Shown: one piece after another, positions 12,223 to 23,255 of the stretch | Position numbering within the stretch: position 1 is the stretch's first letter | Layout: each line of letters starts with the position of its first letter | DNA from: Phanerodontia chrysosporium | Lineage: Eukaryota; Basidiomycota; Agaricomycetes; Polyporales; Phanerochaetaceae | Reading direction: 5' to 3' | NCBI GenBank assembly: GCA_001910725.1 | Contig: MJGA01000005.1 | Location: 434,001 to 498,000 of the forward strand | DNA length: 64,000 bases | Made by a program: the position numbers and the translations under genes | Notes under the pieces: generated by a model | What the model saw: only the letters and a program-made list of their open reading frames with translations | Databases searched by the model: none | Told to the model about the DNA's origin: nothing

Positions 12223-13031
12223 ATGATCTGGCTCCCCATATCCCAAGTGCTGGCGTCGCCGCTGACGAAGGTCCCGTTGCTCCTTACCGCGACGCGGCTT
12301 ACCGCCTTGGCGATGACACCTCCGACGCCTCCGCCCTCCTCTGAGGAGACGAAGGGGTACCAGGGCGTAAAGGACCCGATGAAGCCGTTACTGTCTCGGT
12401 CGGGTTATATCTACAAGGTCAGAAGGGTCAGTATCGATAGACATGGAGAGACATCCACTCACCTTTGCTTGCGTAGAGCTTATACTACGCAAACGCGATC
12501 TGCGAGTCCGCTGTCATCCTCGCCGAGCACTACCCATCCATCGTACCGGAAGCGGTACTCTCGTACCTCGTTCGCGACTCGCTCCGAACTTCGCACAATA
12601 TCCGCATCACCCCATGGTGGCTCGCGGGCTGCCTAGCTATGGCGACCGGTGCCATCATACGCCTCGCGTGCTACCGCACTCTCGGCCGCTTCTTCACGTG
12701 GGAGCTCTCGCTGAAGAAAGGGCACGCACTCGTCACGTCAGGGCCGTACTCTGTCGTGCGCCACCCAAGTTATGTGGGAAGTACGCTCGTTGGCGTCGGC
12801 GTCGTCCTCTGCCATTTTGGACCGGGCAGCTGGTACTCGGAGTGCATCGGTTGGGAGTCGTGGGGGAGTAAATTGTACACTGCACTATGGGGTGCATGGT
12901 CGCTGGCGGTACCTGCGCTCCTCATTGCCCGCACCCCGACGGAGGATAGTATCCTACACAAGGAATTTGGTGACGAGTGGGATAGATATGCGGCAAGAAC
13001 TCCTTACAGACTAATCCCCTATGTGTACTAA
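12223..13031 (+). CDS. Isoprenylcysteine carboxyl methyltransferase-like membrane protein, copy 1
   Basis: Two exons, 12223-12417 and 12477-13031, 249 residues, intact. Hydrophobic segments occur near residues 110-130, 165-185 and 205-225. The ICMT signature is complete: GHALVTSGPYSVVRHPSYVG for the cofactor loop and EFGDEWDRYAARTPYRLIP near the C-terminus, so S-adenosylmethionine-dependent methylation in the ER membrane is the expected activity. Classical Ste14 methylates prenylated mating pheromone, Ras and Rho; this family is larger and more divergent in basidiomycetes, and the substrate of this member is unknown. It heads a tandem array with a pseudogene and a second intact copy. Confidence 0.92.
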
Positions 13032-13238
13032 ACGCACAACAAGTACGATACTTCTGCGTGGGAGAGTTTCTTTTTCGGCTAAATCACACGGCTTGGTGCC
13101 TGGTCTTCATCTTGAATCCCTAGATGGCATAAGGTCGTTTAGTCAATGGTATCATGACGAAGGGAGGGAGGGGCAGGGAACGTGTCGTAAAAAGGTGTGA
13201 ATCGCGCTATGGGGCGTACCCTCACGCCGCCAGTCCCG

Positions 13239-14029
13239 ATGACTTGGCTCCTCTGCTTCACACGTCCTAGCTTCACCATTTGCGAGATACTGTTGCTGCT
13301 TCAAGTGACGCGGTTCACTGCCCGGGCGACGACACCCCGACACCACCGCCCTCCTTCGGGGAGAGAATGACATACTAAGCAGTAAATAACCCGGTGAAGC
13401 GTCCAATTCCCATTGGAGCACATCTAACACGATCGGAATGGTCGATGCGGATGGGCATTGAGAGCCGTACACTCACCTTGTACTGGCGCAGAGCTTCTGC
13501 TACTATGCAAACGCAAATTGCTAATCTCCCGTCATTCTCGCCGAGCACTACCCTTCGATCGTAGGAGATGTTGCAACCCCGCACCTGATCCGGAAGTCGC
13601 CTTGAGGTATCTCACCGCATTCGCATTACCTTCTGGTGGTTTGCGGGTAGACGGCCGGCGGCATCAGTCGCCTTGCACCCTTGCCCGCTTCTTCACGTGG
13701 GAGCTGTCGACCCAAAAGGGACACGTGCACGTCACTTCGGGGCCATACTCGACTGTGTGCTACCTGCGTTACGTAGGGAGCAGGCTTATTGGCGTAGAGG
13801 TCATTCTCTGACACTGACCCCGGCAGCCGGTACGCGAAGTGCACTGGGTGGGACCGCTGGACGAGCAGGGTGCTCTCTGCGCTGTGAGGCACGAATTCTC
13901 TGACGATATCTGCGCTTACGGTGGCGTGCACGCTAACAGAGGGTAAAGTTACTGTACAAGGAGTTTGGTGACGGATGAAAGGGACAGGTGGCGAATCCTC
14001 GTACCAAGTTGATTCCCTACGCATATTGA
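13239..14029 (+). pseudogene. Decayed ICMT-like copy 2
   Basis: It aligns end to end with copy 1 but carries many stops and frameshifts. Recognisable remnants are the start (ATGACTTGGCTCCTC), ILAEHYPS in exon 2, RFFTWELS, a damaged cofactor loop in which RHP has become CYLR, and the terminal codons before TGA at 14027. Unlike the isolated single-base gaps elsewhere in this window, the damage here is dense and includes substitutions at signature residues, so this is a true pseudogene. Confidence 0.9.
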
Positions 14030-15104
14030 GTGCAGCGCCGGAAGAGTACGGTTGCTATGTGGTGACTGCGGTACGTCGTTCTTCAGAGATCTCAGCTACG
14101 GCTATCGAGCTATACACATTGAACTCACGATATACGACGGTGAACGCGAGTTGGCTCCTTCCAGACCATCGGCCTGTGAGTGCGGTCAGACATGCGTGGG
14201 CGAGGAGTGCATTATCCGGGTTGGGTACTCGTGGGAAGGTATGGGGCCTCTGGAACCATCCCCGTGTGCCTAGACTGCGTGGATTTACGACGGTGTCATT
14301 GTAGTTCTTCCGCACGTTGTGCCCAATACACTCAATCACTCACAGTAGAGTGTGATGAACTGTACTCAAAGCGACACCACCGATGTAGGCAGACAGCGCA
14401 AGGCCCTGGTCAGATCCCGAGTCAGACACCGGGTGTCCAGCATGGTGGAATATTGTCTAGTCCTTATCACTTGTAAAAACTGCGATGAAAAGAATGGATG
14501 ATTTTCCCTTGCTCTAGGTAAGCTGGACCTGGAAATTTGAAACTCACTCGATAGCTCTGGATTTAGTCCATCTCGAGCCGTGGTTTGACGAGACTACACG
14601 CTATGGTGCCGAATGACTGCGACACCACACGACTATAGGCCTGCAGAGGAATGGGTCAGCTCCCATGAGGGCGTTCGACAGAGAGATACTTCAGGGACGT
14701 CGTAGATGCGACGTAGGTAGTGTGAGGCCTCCGTGTAGGTTGAGTCAAGTACCACCTTCGGACCCTAGACAAGCGTCCATATCGTAAGCACGAGGATCAG
14801 AAGTCAAGAACAATCTTACCTTTTGCAGGAAGAAGCACGCCGTTCCAGTAGCGCATCCAGGAGCCGGTTCACGAACGGATAGGTGACGCCGCATTGGAAG
14901 CGAGAGACACCAGGTATTGGGACAACGGCGATCGTTCGGGAACGCAGATAAGGCTAAACACGTGTGAAGCCTGTGGGCTCTGCACAGAGTTCGAGGTCCC
15001 TGTCATCTCGTACCTTACGCACGTTGCTATTTCGAGTTTGTCACGTTGCTGCCACAGCGAAAAGATATAAGAACAAGTCGAAACAGTGTTCAGGACAGAT
15101 CACC
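14030..15104. other. Spacer between ICMT copies, no gene seen
   Basis: About 1 kb without a supported exon. Short open frames show no similarity to the neighbouring ICMT copies that I can recognise. Confidence 0.5.
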
Positions 15105-15916
15105 ATGCAAGAGCTCACAGCAACTCCACTAGTGAAGGTGCCACTTCTGCTTGTAGCGGCAAGGCTTACTGTGCTGGTCTTCAGCGGATCCCCAACCTCC
15201 GCGGTGCCTCCTGGGGAAAGGAAGGCGTACGAAGGCATAAAAGACCCCGCAAGGTTTATACGCATACACAACAAATCTGTCTTGTGGGTAATCACTGTGA
15301 GTAGCGCAGTAGTTCGGCACAAGAAAGTAATCACTAACCAGTAGATGCCTTGTTTCCGAAGGTCATCTGTTACGGCACTGCAATTTGCGAGTCGATGGTA
15401 ATCCTTGCGAAGTCCTACCCCTCCGCCACGTCTGACGCTCTAAAAACACTCCTCGTCGGTGCGCCCCTACGCTCATCCTACAACATCCGGATCACCCCGT
15501 GTTGGCTCGTAGGCTGCCTTGCAATGATCCTTGGGGCACTCATGCGTCTTGCGTGCTACCGTGCGCTCGGTCCCTTGTTCACATTCCGCCTGTCAGTAAA
15601 GAAGGGTCACACACTCATCACCACCGGACTTTATTCCGTGGTGCGCCACCCCGGCTATGCAGCGCTCCTGCTCGTCAGCCCAGGCGTCATCGTGTCCCAC
15701 TTCGGTCCAGGATCGTGGTACTCGGAGTGCATCGGATGGGGCACTTGGGGGAGCTGGGCGTACACAACAGTCTGTGCTGCTTGGATGGCATCACTTCCCC
15801 TTGTTGCTATTGCTCGAGTGCCCATTGAAGACGAGGTTCTGCGGAAGGAATTCGGGGGTGAGTGGGAGATGTATGCGAGGAGGACCCCTTACAGACTCTT
15901 ACCTTATGTGTACTGA
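15105..15916 (+). CDS. Isoprenylcysteine carboxyl methyltransferase-like membrane protein, copy 3
   Basis: Two exons, 15105-15296 and 15362-15916, about 248 residues. The single intron sits where copy 1 has its own, and both donors offered (15288 or 15297) keep the frame. The signature is GHTLITTGLYSVVRHPGY plus EFGGEWEMYARRTPYRLLP, so it looks functional. It differs from copy 1 by GLY for GPY in the cofactor loop and AALL for VGST after RHPGY, so copies 1 and 3 are clearly diverged and not a recent duplicate. Substrate unknown. Confidence 0.9.
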
Positions 15917-16359
15917 GATCTACAATCTGGCTATGAAGAGTACCGAAGCATTGGTCATCGGAGTTGTGCTACGTACGTAGATAGGTGTCCATGTTAGCAC
16001 ATGGTACCCAGCCTGAGCTCGCGACCGCTGCAAGTTGTCTACGAGTATAGGTCTCTTGTTTTGCTCCGCAGAACGAATAGCCACTGTGATCTGACATAGA
16101 CCATGCAGAATGAAGCAGGCGGAAAAGTCGTGGTTAACGGGCGACGCGGAAGCGGAGAGCAAGTTGGAAAGGACGGAGAAAACATCGTCGCCGGGAAATT
16201 CCACGCCACGAGGGTGATCGGGTGTGAGTGCGGCGTCGAGACTCGGGGTCTTTGACCGTAACGACGCATCCGGCGCTTTCGGCAGCTGCGCCATCCCCGC
16301 CCTCCACACATCAAAGACCTCTCCCTCGCTGACCCTGGCAGCCCACACGACAGCCGAGG
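15917..16359. other. Intergenic, no gene seen
   Basis: 3' flank of ICMT copy 3 and promoter of the BSD gene. Antisense open frames here are shadows without motif support. Confidence 0.55.
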
Positions 16360-17934
16360 ATGAACTTTCTCGACACCTACGACATTGAGCCTGCCACGAC
16401 ACCCGCAGCCGCGGCGCCGGGCGCGGAGCCCACGCTGAACGAGGAGGTCTCGCAGGTCGTCGGCCAGCTGGGCAGGCTCTGGGGCGGCTTCAGGAAGCAG
16501 GTGCGTGCTGTGCCGCTCCATCGTGCGCGACAGGGGCTGACCGCGCCCTCGTGCATTGCCTTCTCTAGAGCCAGACCGTCTTCGAGACTGCGCGCAAGGA
16601 GGTCGGCCAGGTCGTCTCCCAGGCGCAGAAGGAGCTTACGAAGCTCAGCACAGAGCCCCAGCCGCACGACGAAGCCGCAGCGTCCGCACTCGCGAAGCCC
16701 GCAGAGGACGACCCCGCCCCCGAAGCCGGGCCCTCGTCCGCACCCGCAGAACCCGCAGACAGGGACGGCCCCACGACCCCGACAGCGCCGCGGCACGGGC
16801 GCGTCCCGTCCGTGTCGCTCAGCGCGTCGGGCCTGCTCGCGAAGCTGCAGTCCGCGCTGCCGGCGGACCTCGCGGCGCGCGTGCAGGCGCAGCTGCCCGA
16901 GGGCGTGCGCACGGGCGACCTGGGCGCGCTCGCGGCCGAGTTCGCGCGCGTGCAGCGCCTCACGCGCGCGCAGGCGGAGGAGTACGTGCACCGCAGCGAG
17001 GGGCTCCTGCGCGACGCGGGCGAGTTCCTCAAGGACGCCGTGAAGGTCGTGCCCCCGCCCGACGGCGCCGCCGTGCCCGGCGTCCTCTGGGATGGCTCCG
17101 ACATCTGGATGCTCCCCGAGGCGCCGCCCGCGCCCGCCGCGAAGGGCAAGGCCCGCGAGCAGCAGAGCGCAGAGGGCCTCAGGGCGGTCGCGACCCGCGC
17201 AGAGGCGCTTCTCAAGCAGATCAAGCATGATCCCGCTGTGCTCAGCGTGAACCCGGAGGCGGACGAGCGGGCGAAGCAGATGTGGGACGAGTGGTTGAAG
17301 GCAGAGGTGGACAATGAGGAGGCAGGCTTGGAGAGCGAGCAGTGGAAGAAGGCAAAGGAAGATGCGCTGAACGACCCCGTTGACGGGAGGCACTGAAGAA
17401 GACTATGGATACCCTCGGTGGGTTTCTCGTGTCTGTGTACTGACTGCTTCTGACTGTCGTGCATAGTGCCCTCTGTTCTGTCTGAAGACATATTCTGGAA
17501 GCGCTACTTTTTCCGAGTACAGCAAGTATCTAAGGAAGAGGAGCGACGGAAGGCCATCCTGCAAGGTGCGTCCGCCTGTGTTATTGATGCACCCTGCAAG
17601 CTCACTGTCTACAGGCACAACCGAGAATGAAGAAGACTTTGACTGGGAGAGCGACGATGAGGATGCCACGCCGGCGAAGCCGTCGACGGCGGAGGCTATC
17701 CCGGCAGAAGCGAAGCCTGAGGCCGTGCCAGCGCCGACTGCAAAGGTATCTTCCACGTCGACACCTGCGACGATAAGCCCACGGCGCTCTGAGAGCGAGG
17801 ACGGAAGCTACGATGTCGTGTCCTCGCAGGTCAGCAACAATGGCGAGATTCGCGAGGAGGAGCCTGGGAAGGCGACTGCAAAGGGCCAGGACAAGAAAGA
17901 CAATGACGAGGACGAGGAGAGCGACTGGGAGTGA
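16360..17934 (+). CDS. BSD-domain protein
   Basis: Exons 16360-16500, 16569-17417, 17467-17565 and 17615-17934, about 469 residues. The middle is Ala/Arg/Glu-rich helical sequence; the BSD domain lies at about 325-365 (VPSVLSEDIFWKRYFFRVQQ) with its diagnostic FW and YF pairs. The tail is acidic (DFDWESDDED and a final DEDEESDWE). BSD domains occur in TFIIH and synapse-associated-type proteins, and in fungal proteins of unclear role such as Dos2, which this architecture resembles most. Near 17385-17387 one more G is needed: it gives GEALKKTMDTLVPS and removes a stop just before the BSD domain. The coding sequence is extremely GC-rich. Confidence 0.88.
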
Positions 17935-18311
17935 TTCGTTGTGCCCCTGTAGTACACCGTTGGAGCTAGCGCGAGATGCCGCGGCTGCCCTGATGCGCTG
18001 ATGCGCCTTTGATGAGACAGTTTCGCGGAATAAATGGATGGCTGTGCCGCGTGCAGACGGAGACAAACTGTGCGGGGACGTGGCGTCCGCGGCGCAGGCG
18101 GGTGCTCGTCGCGTGTGCGCTGCACCGCCAGAGGACGGACGCTGCGGCGACGGCAGCGGCAGCGTCTGGGGCCCAGTCGCAGTGCGTTGGCCGGGAAAAT
18201 TCCAGGCCTCGTGGGGCCCTGTCAGTCCCAGCGTCGCCCCTGCCGCTATCCCAGCTCTGTCCGCTGCCCTCCCCGTCCGCCTCGTCCTTCTCCTCCTCCT
18301 CCGTCCGCACC
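17935..18311. other. Intergenic, no gene seen
   Basis: GC-rich promoter region between two co-directional genes. Long open frames on both strands reflect base composition only. Confidence 0.55.
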
Positions 18312-19989
18312 ATGCGCCCGCTGCACGCCCTTGCGCTGCTGCGCACTCGCGCCTCCGCTCTCGCCTGGATGCGCGCCCTCTGGTGCCTAGGGGTCCTTGC
18401 GTGCGAGATCGCGCTCTATCGCGGCGCCCTCGCGCGCTGTGCGTGGCCCGACCGCCGTCTGCGGCCAGTGAGCACCCCCGCATCCACCCACGCATCGCGC
18501 ACGGCTGCTCACACGCACGCTCCCAGGCCGCCCCAGCGCCGACCCACGTCCTCGTGATCGCCGATGCCCAGGTCCGCCACGAGCACACGCGCAAGCACGC
18601 CTGCCGCGCCCCGCGCCTCCACGACTGGTTCTACCACGCCGGCCTCCGCCGCAACTGGCTGCACGCCCTCCGCCTCGACCCCGATGCCGTCATCTTCCTC
18701 GGCGACATGCTCGCCGGCGCACGCAGACTCAGAACAGATGCCGAGTGAGTGGTCGTGCATGATCGTGGCCCCCTCCCCGGGGAGTGAACGCCGCTGAATG
18801 CGGAGGAGCAGCTACGCAAACGCCTACCGCAAATTCAAACACATCTTTGCGCTCGAGAAGGATGTCCCTGTGTTCCACGTCCCTGGGAACGAAGACGTGG
18901 GGTGCGTGCCTTGCAAATCCGTTGCGGTGCAGTCACTGACGGCCCGCCCTCGCAGCCTCAACATGCCAGACACAGACGCCGTCCGGCGGCGCTACACAGA
19001 GCACTTTGGCGCGCTCAACAGCGCCGCCACCCTCGCGAACCACACCTTCGTCTTCCTCAACGCTCCGGGCTTGTCGAGGAGGATTACGGGCGCGCGCGGC
19101 GTGGCGCGGGTGCCCTCGAGCTCACGGACCGCGGCGCGGCCCCGGGCAGCACGCTCGACTTTGTGCACAGCGTCGCCGCGGCACGACGCGAGGCACAGTA
19201 CGCCACGCCCGCGGTGCTGCTCACGCACATCCCGCTCGCGCGCCCCGACGGCGCGGGCTGCGGGCCCCTGCGCGAGCGCGGCACGCTCCGCCGCGGCGCA
19301 GGCCCGGGGTACCAGAACATGCACACGAAGCGCACGTCCGACTTCCTGCTCGACGTGCTCCGGCCCGCGCTCGTCCTCAGGTGCGCGCCGCGCGACCCGC
19401 CCGCCGAGCAGACCGCTGACGCAGCCACCGCCCCGACAGCGCGGACGACCGCGACTACTGCGAGTACGTGCACGCCGTGCCCGGCGCGCACGCCGTCGTG
19501 CGCGAGGCGACCGCCAAGTCCTTCGCGCCCGCGCCCGGCCTGCGCAGCGCAGGCATGCACCTCCTCGCGCTCGCGCCGCCGGCGAACGTGTCGCATGCGA
19601 CGGCGACGACGCTCGCGGACGCGCCGTGCTTCCTGCCTGTGCAGGAGCGCGTCGTGGGCAGCGTGTATGCGCCCTGCGCGCTGCTCACGCTGCTCGTCCT
19701 GCTCGTGCGGCGCGTTCGCGAGCGCCGCGAGCGTGCGCACCGCTCGCCGCTGCCGAGCTTCGCGTTTGACGAGCCTGCGGTGCTGCGCCTCTCGGAGAAG
19801 GCGGGGCTCCGCACCAGGGGTGCTGTGCCCGCACCCGTGCCCGCGCTTTCGTTTGCCCTGCCCGTGAAACAGGCAGGGTTTTGGCGCGTGTGCTGGAAGG
19901 TCCTGCGCCTTGCTCTTGCCGACTTCGTAAAGGTTATCGTGCCCGCGTTCGCCCTCTGGGGCGTCGTGATGTGGCACACGCTCCGCTGA
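18312..19989 (+). CDS. Cdc1/Ted1/PGAP5-family metallophosphoesterase, copy 1, metal site eroded
   Basis: Exons 18312-18467, 18527-18744, 18812-18901, 18956-19380 and 19440-19989, about 479 residues. An N-terminal membrane anchor (LWCLGVLACEIALY) precedes the phosphoesterase domain, with two C-terminal membrane segments. Blocks in order: VLVIADAQV, VIFLGDML, HVPGNEDVG, LLTHIPLAR and SADDRDYCEY. Relatives act in the ER or Golgi on the ethanolamine phosphate of GPI anchors. Compared with copy 2 (31496-33377), GNHD has become GNED and DDHDYCE has become DDRDYCE, so two metal-site or catalytic histidines are missing and activity is doubtful. One base is missing near 19070-19073 (GLVEED). It also lacks one intron present in copy 2, and its third codon positions are almost all G or C. 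Confidence 0.88.
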
Positions 19990-20228
19990 TTTTGAAAAGT
20001 ACACTTGCTATCTAGACGGATGGATTGGACCCTGTGCAAGTGTTTCCGGCGCAAGAGACTCTCAAACAACCAACTTCTATCACGCGGACTCTTCATAAAA
20101 CAGTAGACTACTAGCAACAGCTTTGGACAGACTATCCATTGTGGAACCTATTTACAGCGCAATGGAACAAACTATTCTCCGTGCAAGATTATGAATGGCG
20201 ACAGTGACAGTAGTGACACTAAGCAAGA

Positions 20229-22847
20229 CTAGCTTACGCCTTGCTGGGTTTGTATGCGCTGCTGCTCAAGAAAATCGTCCAGGAGCTTAGTCTCCTGCAG
20301 GATATTGATGCTCTCATTCCTAATGACCTGTGACAGGGATTGCATCTTCATGGTCACGGCGACCTGCTTCAAGTGGAGGTGGATGAGCGCTGCAGCCCCG
20401 CTGAACTCGCCATGGAGCCCGGCGGCGGCACCATGGTCGATCAGCTTAGGGAGCGAACGTTCCGCGGTCTGATAGTGGTCGATGAGCGCGCTCTGGAGCT
20501 CGAAGAGGTATTCAGAGACCACGCCTTGCATGCAAGGATGGAGATATTTGAATTGTTCTTCGAACTTGTAGGGCGAAGAGTGTACAACTGCTCTTGCTGT
20601 GTCGGTGAGACAATACCCAAATAGCTCGCAGGAGTACTGGTAGAGACTGCCCAAGCGGTATCTCCGAAAGGCATCTGGTGGAGCATTGGCCGCGTCCCGA
20701 TATTCGACGGTGTAATCCTTGTAGAAGATGTAGTAAGCCATGATCCACCAGAGTGATTCGACGTCGTGGAGGGGGTTGTAGCGCCAAGTAGTATGGGACT
20801 GGTTGACTGCGCCGGAAGTGATGCGACGCGTCATCGCATCGCCTGCGACGGAGCGTACTAGGTCGTCCACTTGATAACCGCTTTGATTGAGCAGGGAAGC
20901 AGTTTGCTGGAACAGGTCGCTGCTCGCGTTCTTCCTGCGGGACCTGAAGTCGTATGTCTGTCGATACACCTCGGGTGCAGTGAAGGCCATGGTGCCCTGT
21001 CACGCAAAGAGGGGCGTAAGTTGCAGAGAACACCTGCACGGGAATTACGAGGATAGCATACCGTCCGCAATTCATGCACGACACCGTCCATGTCACCGAC
21101 CTTTTTTGCATACTCGAGGTCGGCCAACTTCACTGTCTCTTGTCCAAACACGAGAATGTTCGCCGGACTCAAGTCGCGGTGAACCCATCCTGCTTCATGG
21201 AGTGCCGCCAGTGCTATTTGGGTGCAGGTTCAGAAATCACTCTGTAGGCGACGCAGGAACGGCCGAACATACCAGACGCCGCCCGTGACAAGTGCAAGAA
21301 GATTGGGCGAGGATCCTCAAGCGCACTCAGTGGAGTGCAAAATTCCTCGAAGACAATCCGATAATGGCACCTTGGACCGTATGTGTAGCTTCTGTCGTTC
21401 TGCCGGGTCTCGTAATCGTGAAGGTTGAAGACTACGTTGCGCAGCTCGGACTGTCGCCGCTCAAGTTCACGTGTGCGCCTCGCCGTCGCCTCCTCGTCTT
21501 CTTTGTTTTGGATCAGATCGAACTCGCGGTAGGGCGGCGGATGGACAATTTTGCGCTTGCCCGCTTCGTGAGTACGGTCCTTTTGGCCGTTGATGATCAC
21601 TTCGCCAGCACAGTTGTAGTGAAGCAGGTGAACTTCGAATGCGTCAACCAGATGCTTCTTCGCCTTGTCCGCCCTGGCCTCGCTCCGAATACTGTCCAGG
21701 TTCTGGTGTTCCTTTCGCCGCGTAATATCAATCCAGTTGTCCTTCAGCGCCATGTAGCCGTCGAGTAGCTCCCCGTTCTCGTCTAGCTTCTGCACCTTCC
21801 ACACTCGCGTGCCGCGGCCCCGCAGAGCCAGTGTTCCCGAGTTCGAGATGAGCTCCACCGTCCGATACCTCTGCGGCTTGCCTTCGTCGTCGAACACAGT
21901 GATATCGTACTGTACGTCCTTCTCTCTGATTTCTACGACCTTCATGGTAGGGTCCCAGCCGAGCTGTTCGGGTGTGGCGAGCATGACAGACACGAAGAAC
22001 TCGACGAGTCGCCTCGGTTCCTGCGCCGTCCAGATGAGTTGTAACCACATGAACCACCAGAAAAATCACGCACCTCTACGAAGTCGAACGCGTCCGACAC
22101 AAGGAACTCTGCCCTGCTAGCGTACCAGAGGCGCACACTCCGGTTCTCTACCGTGAACGAATAGCAAAAGCGCCTGCGGGCATCCTCCCTCATGATGTGG
22201 TGCATGTTCCACAGAACCTTCATGATGTCCTAGACGATACAGTGAGCAGAGATGCACGCGGACGCAGACGCGATACACACGTCGTTGATGTCCTTTGGGT
22301 TGTCTTTGCGCTTGTACTCCCCCGTGAGTGCGACGTCCATCCAGTGAGGCTTGTTCGGGAACAGGGCCTGCCGAAGCATAAAGCAGCCGTCTGGTTGAGA
22401 CTTGGTCTCTCTCATGACACAGACAGGACTGCGGTTTGGGTCGTGGACTAGCTGCACAGTGCACGTATGCTGCGTGACAGCCTCCACCGCCGCCTGCACT
22501 GCCATGGCAATCTTGACAAGGCCTTTAAAGACTCTGTTCTCGCCTGTGGCGTCCGCTGGGTCGACAGGAAACGCTTTCCATCCGCCGCCACGGTAGACTT
22601 TTGCGTCCTCTAGATTCTTCATCACCTTTGTGACCAGGTCGGCGGACGCCGTAGGAGGAAGAATCTCCTCAATGAACGTTGGCAGGGTTACGAGAGGAAT
22701 GGTAGGACCAGATTCGCGAAATACGCCTTCCCTCGAGGTATTCAGGTCTCCGCTCATCTCTACCAAGTCGAACGGCTGTTTACGCATGCGCATAGGAGTC
22801 GTGGCATTAGCTTTCTTGAACGCGGGATCGGGAGGTAGAGACGACAT
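20229..22847 (-). pseudogene. FunK1-type protein kinase gene interrupted by one in-frame stop
   Basis: Exons 22074-22847, 21273-22020, 21062-21213 and 20229-20996 give 813 codons with all phases consistent. The kinase lobe shows HRDLSPANIL, LADLEYAK (the usual FunK1 variant of DFG) and GTMAFTAPEV; the N-terminal region has MREDARRRFCYSFT and LVEFFVSVML typical of FunK1. In the middle of exon 1, TAG at 22230-22232 interrupts an otherwise open frame. The relic at 2985-3545 has CAG there, so this is a C-to-T nonsense change. Apart from it nothing is damaged, so the inactivation is recent, or a polymorphism, or a sequence error. FunK1 kinases are an expanded basidiomycete family; substrates are mostly unknown. 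Confidence 0.85.
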
Positions 22848-23255
22848 GGTGCTGTGCGTACCGAGTACGAGGTAGAGAGAGGCTCTTCTATCAGTCCTCC
22901 ATCGTTATACGCCTGCACGAGAACCCCGGGCATATTTGGGTCGTGTGTTGTGCGTGGTTCGAACTGAAGTTGAACTTCTTGCCCTTATTGGGCGTATCTG
23001 CTGTAGCAAGCGCGCGCTACGTCGCTGGAACAATGGCCAGCAGTTTCTCCGCCATTCACAGGCAAGTGGAGAGGTGACTTTGCTTTGGTTCAACCCAGGG
23101 TCTCCAACTCTGCGAAAAGGGCAGATAACCTGCACGTACCCATACAAGAAACAAAACCGTAAGATTAAGCATTGTCAAGTGAAGCGTGAGACAACGATTC
23201 ATGTAAACTAGTACTAGCTATGAACACCGCATCTTCGCAAGCGTTGCGCGAAAAC
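22848..23255. other. Intergenic, no gene seen
   Basis: Lies between the FunK1 start and the 3' end of the HLTF-like gene. No supported exon. Confidence 0.55.

Noticed and set aside
16377..17393. 338-codon minus-strand open frame
   Set aside because: Exact antisense shadow of the GC-rich BSD gene; no motif, and its Cys/Leu/Arg composition is that expected from the opposite strand.
17602..18594. 330-codon minus-strand open frame
   Set aside because: Runs across an intergenic gap and antisense to two genes; low-complexity Arg/Ala composition and no splice logic.
19084..20004. 306-codon minus-strand open frame
   Set aside because: Antisense to metallophosphoesterase copy 1, whose motifs on the plus strand are clear.
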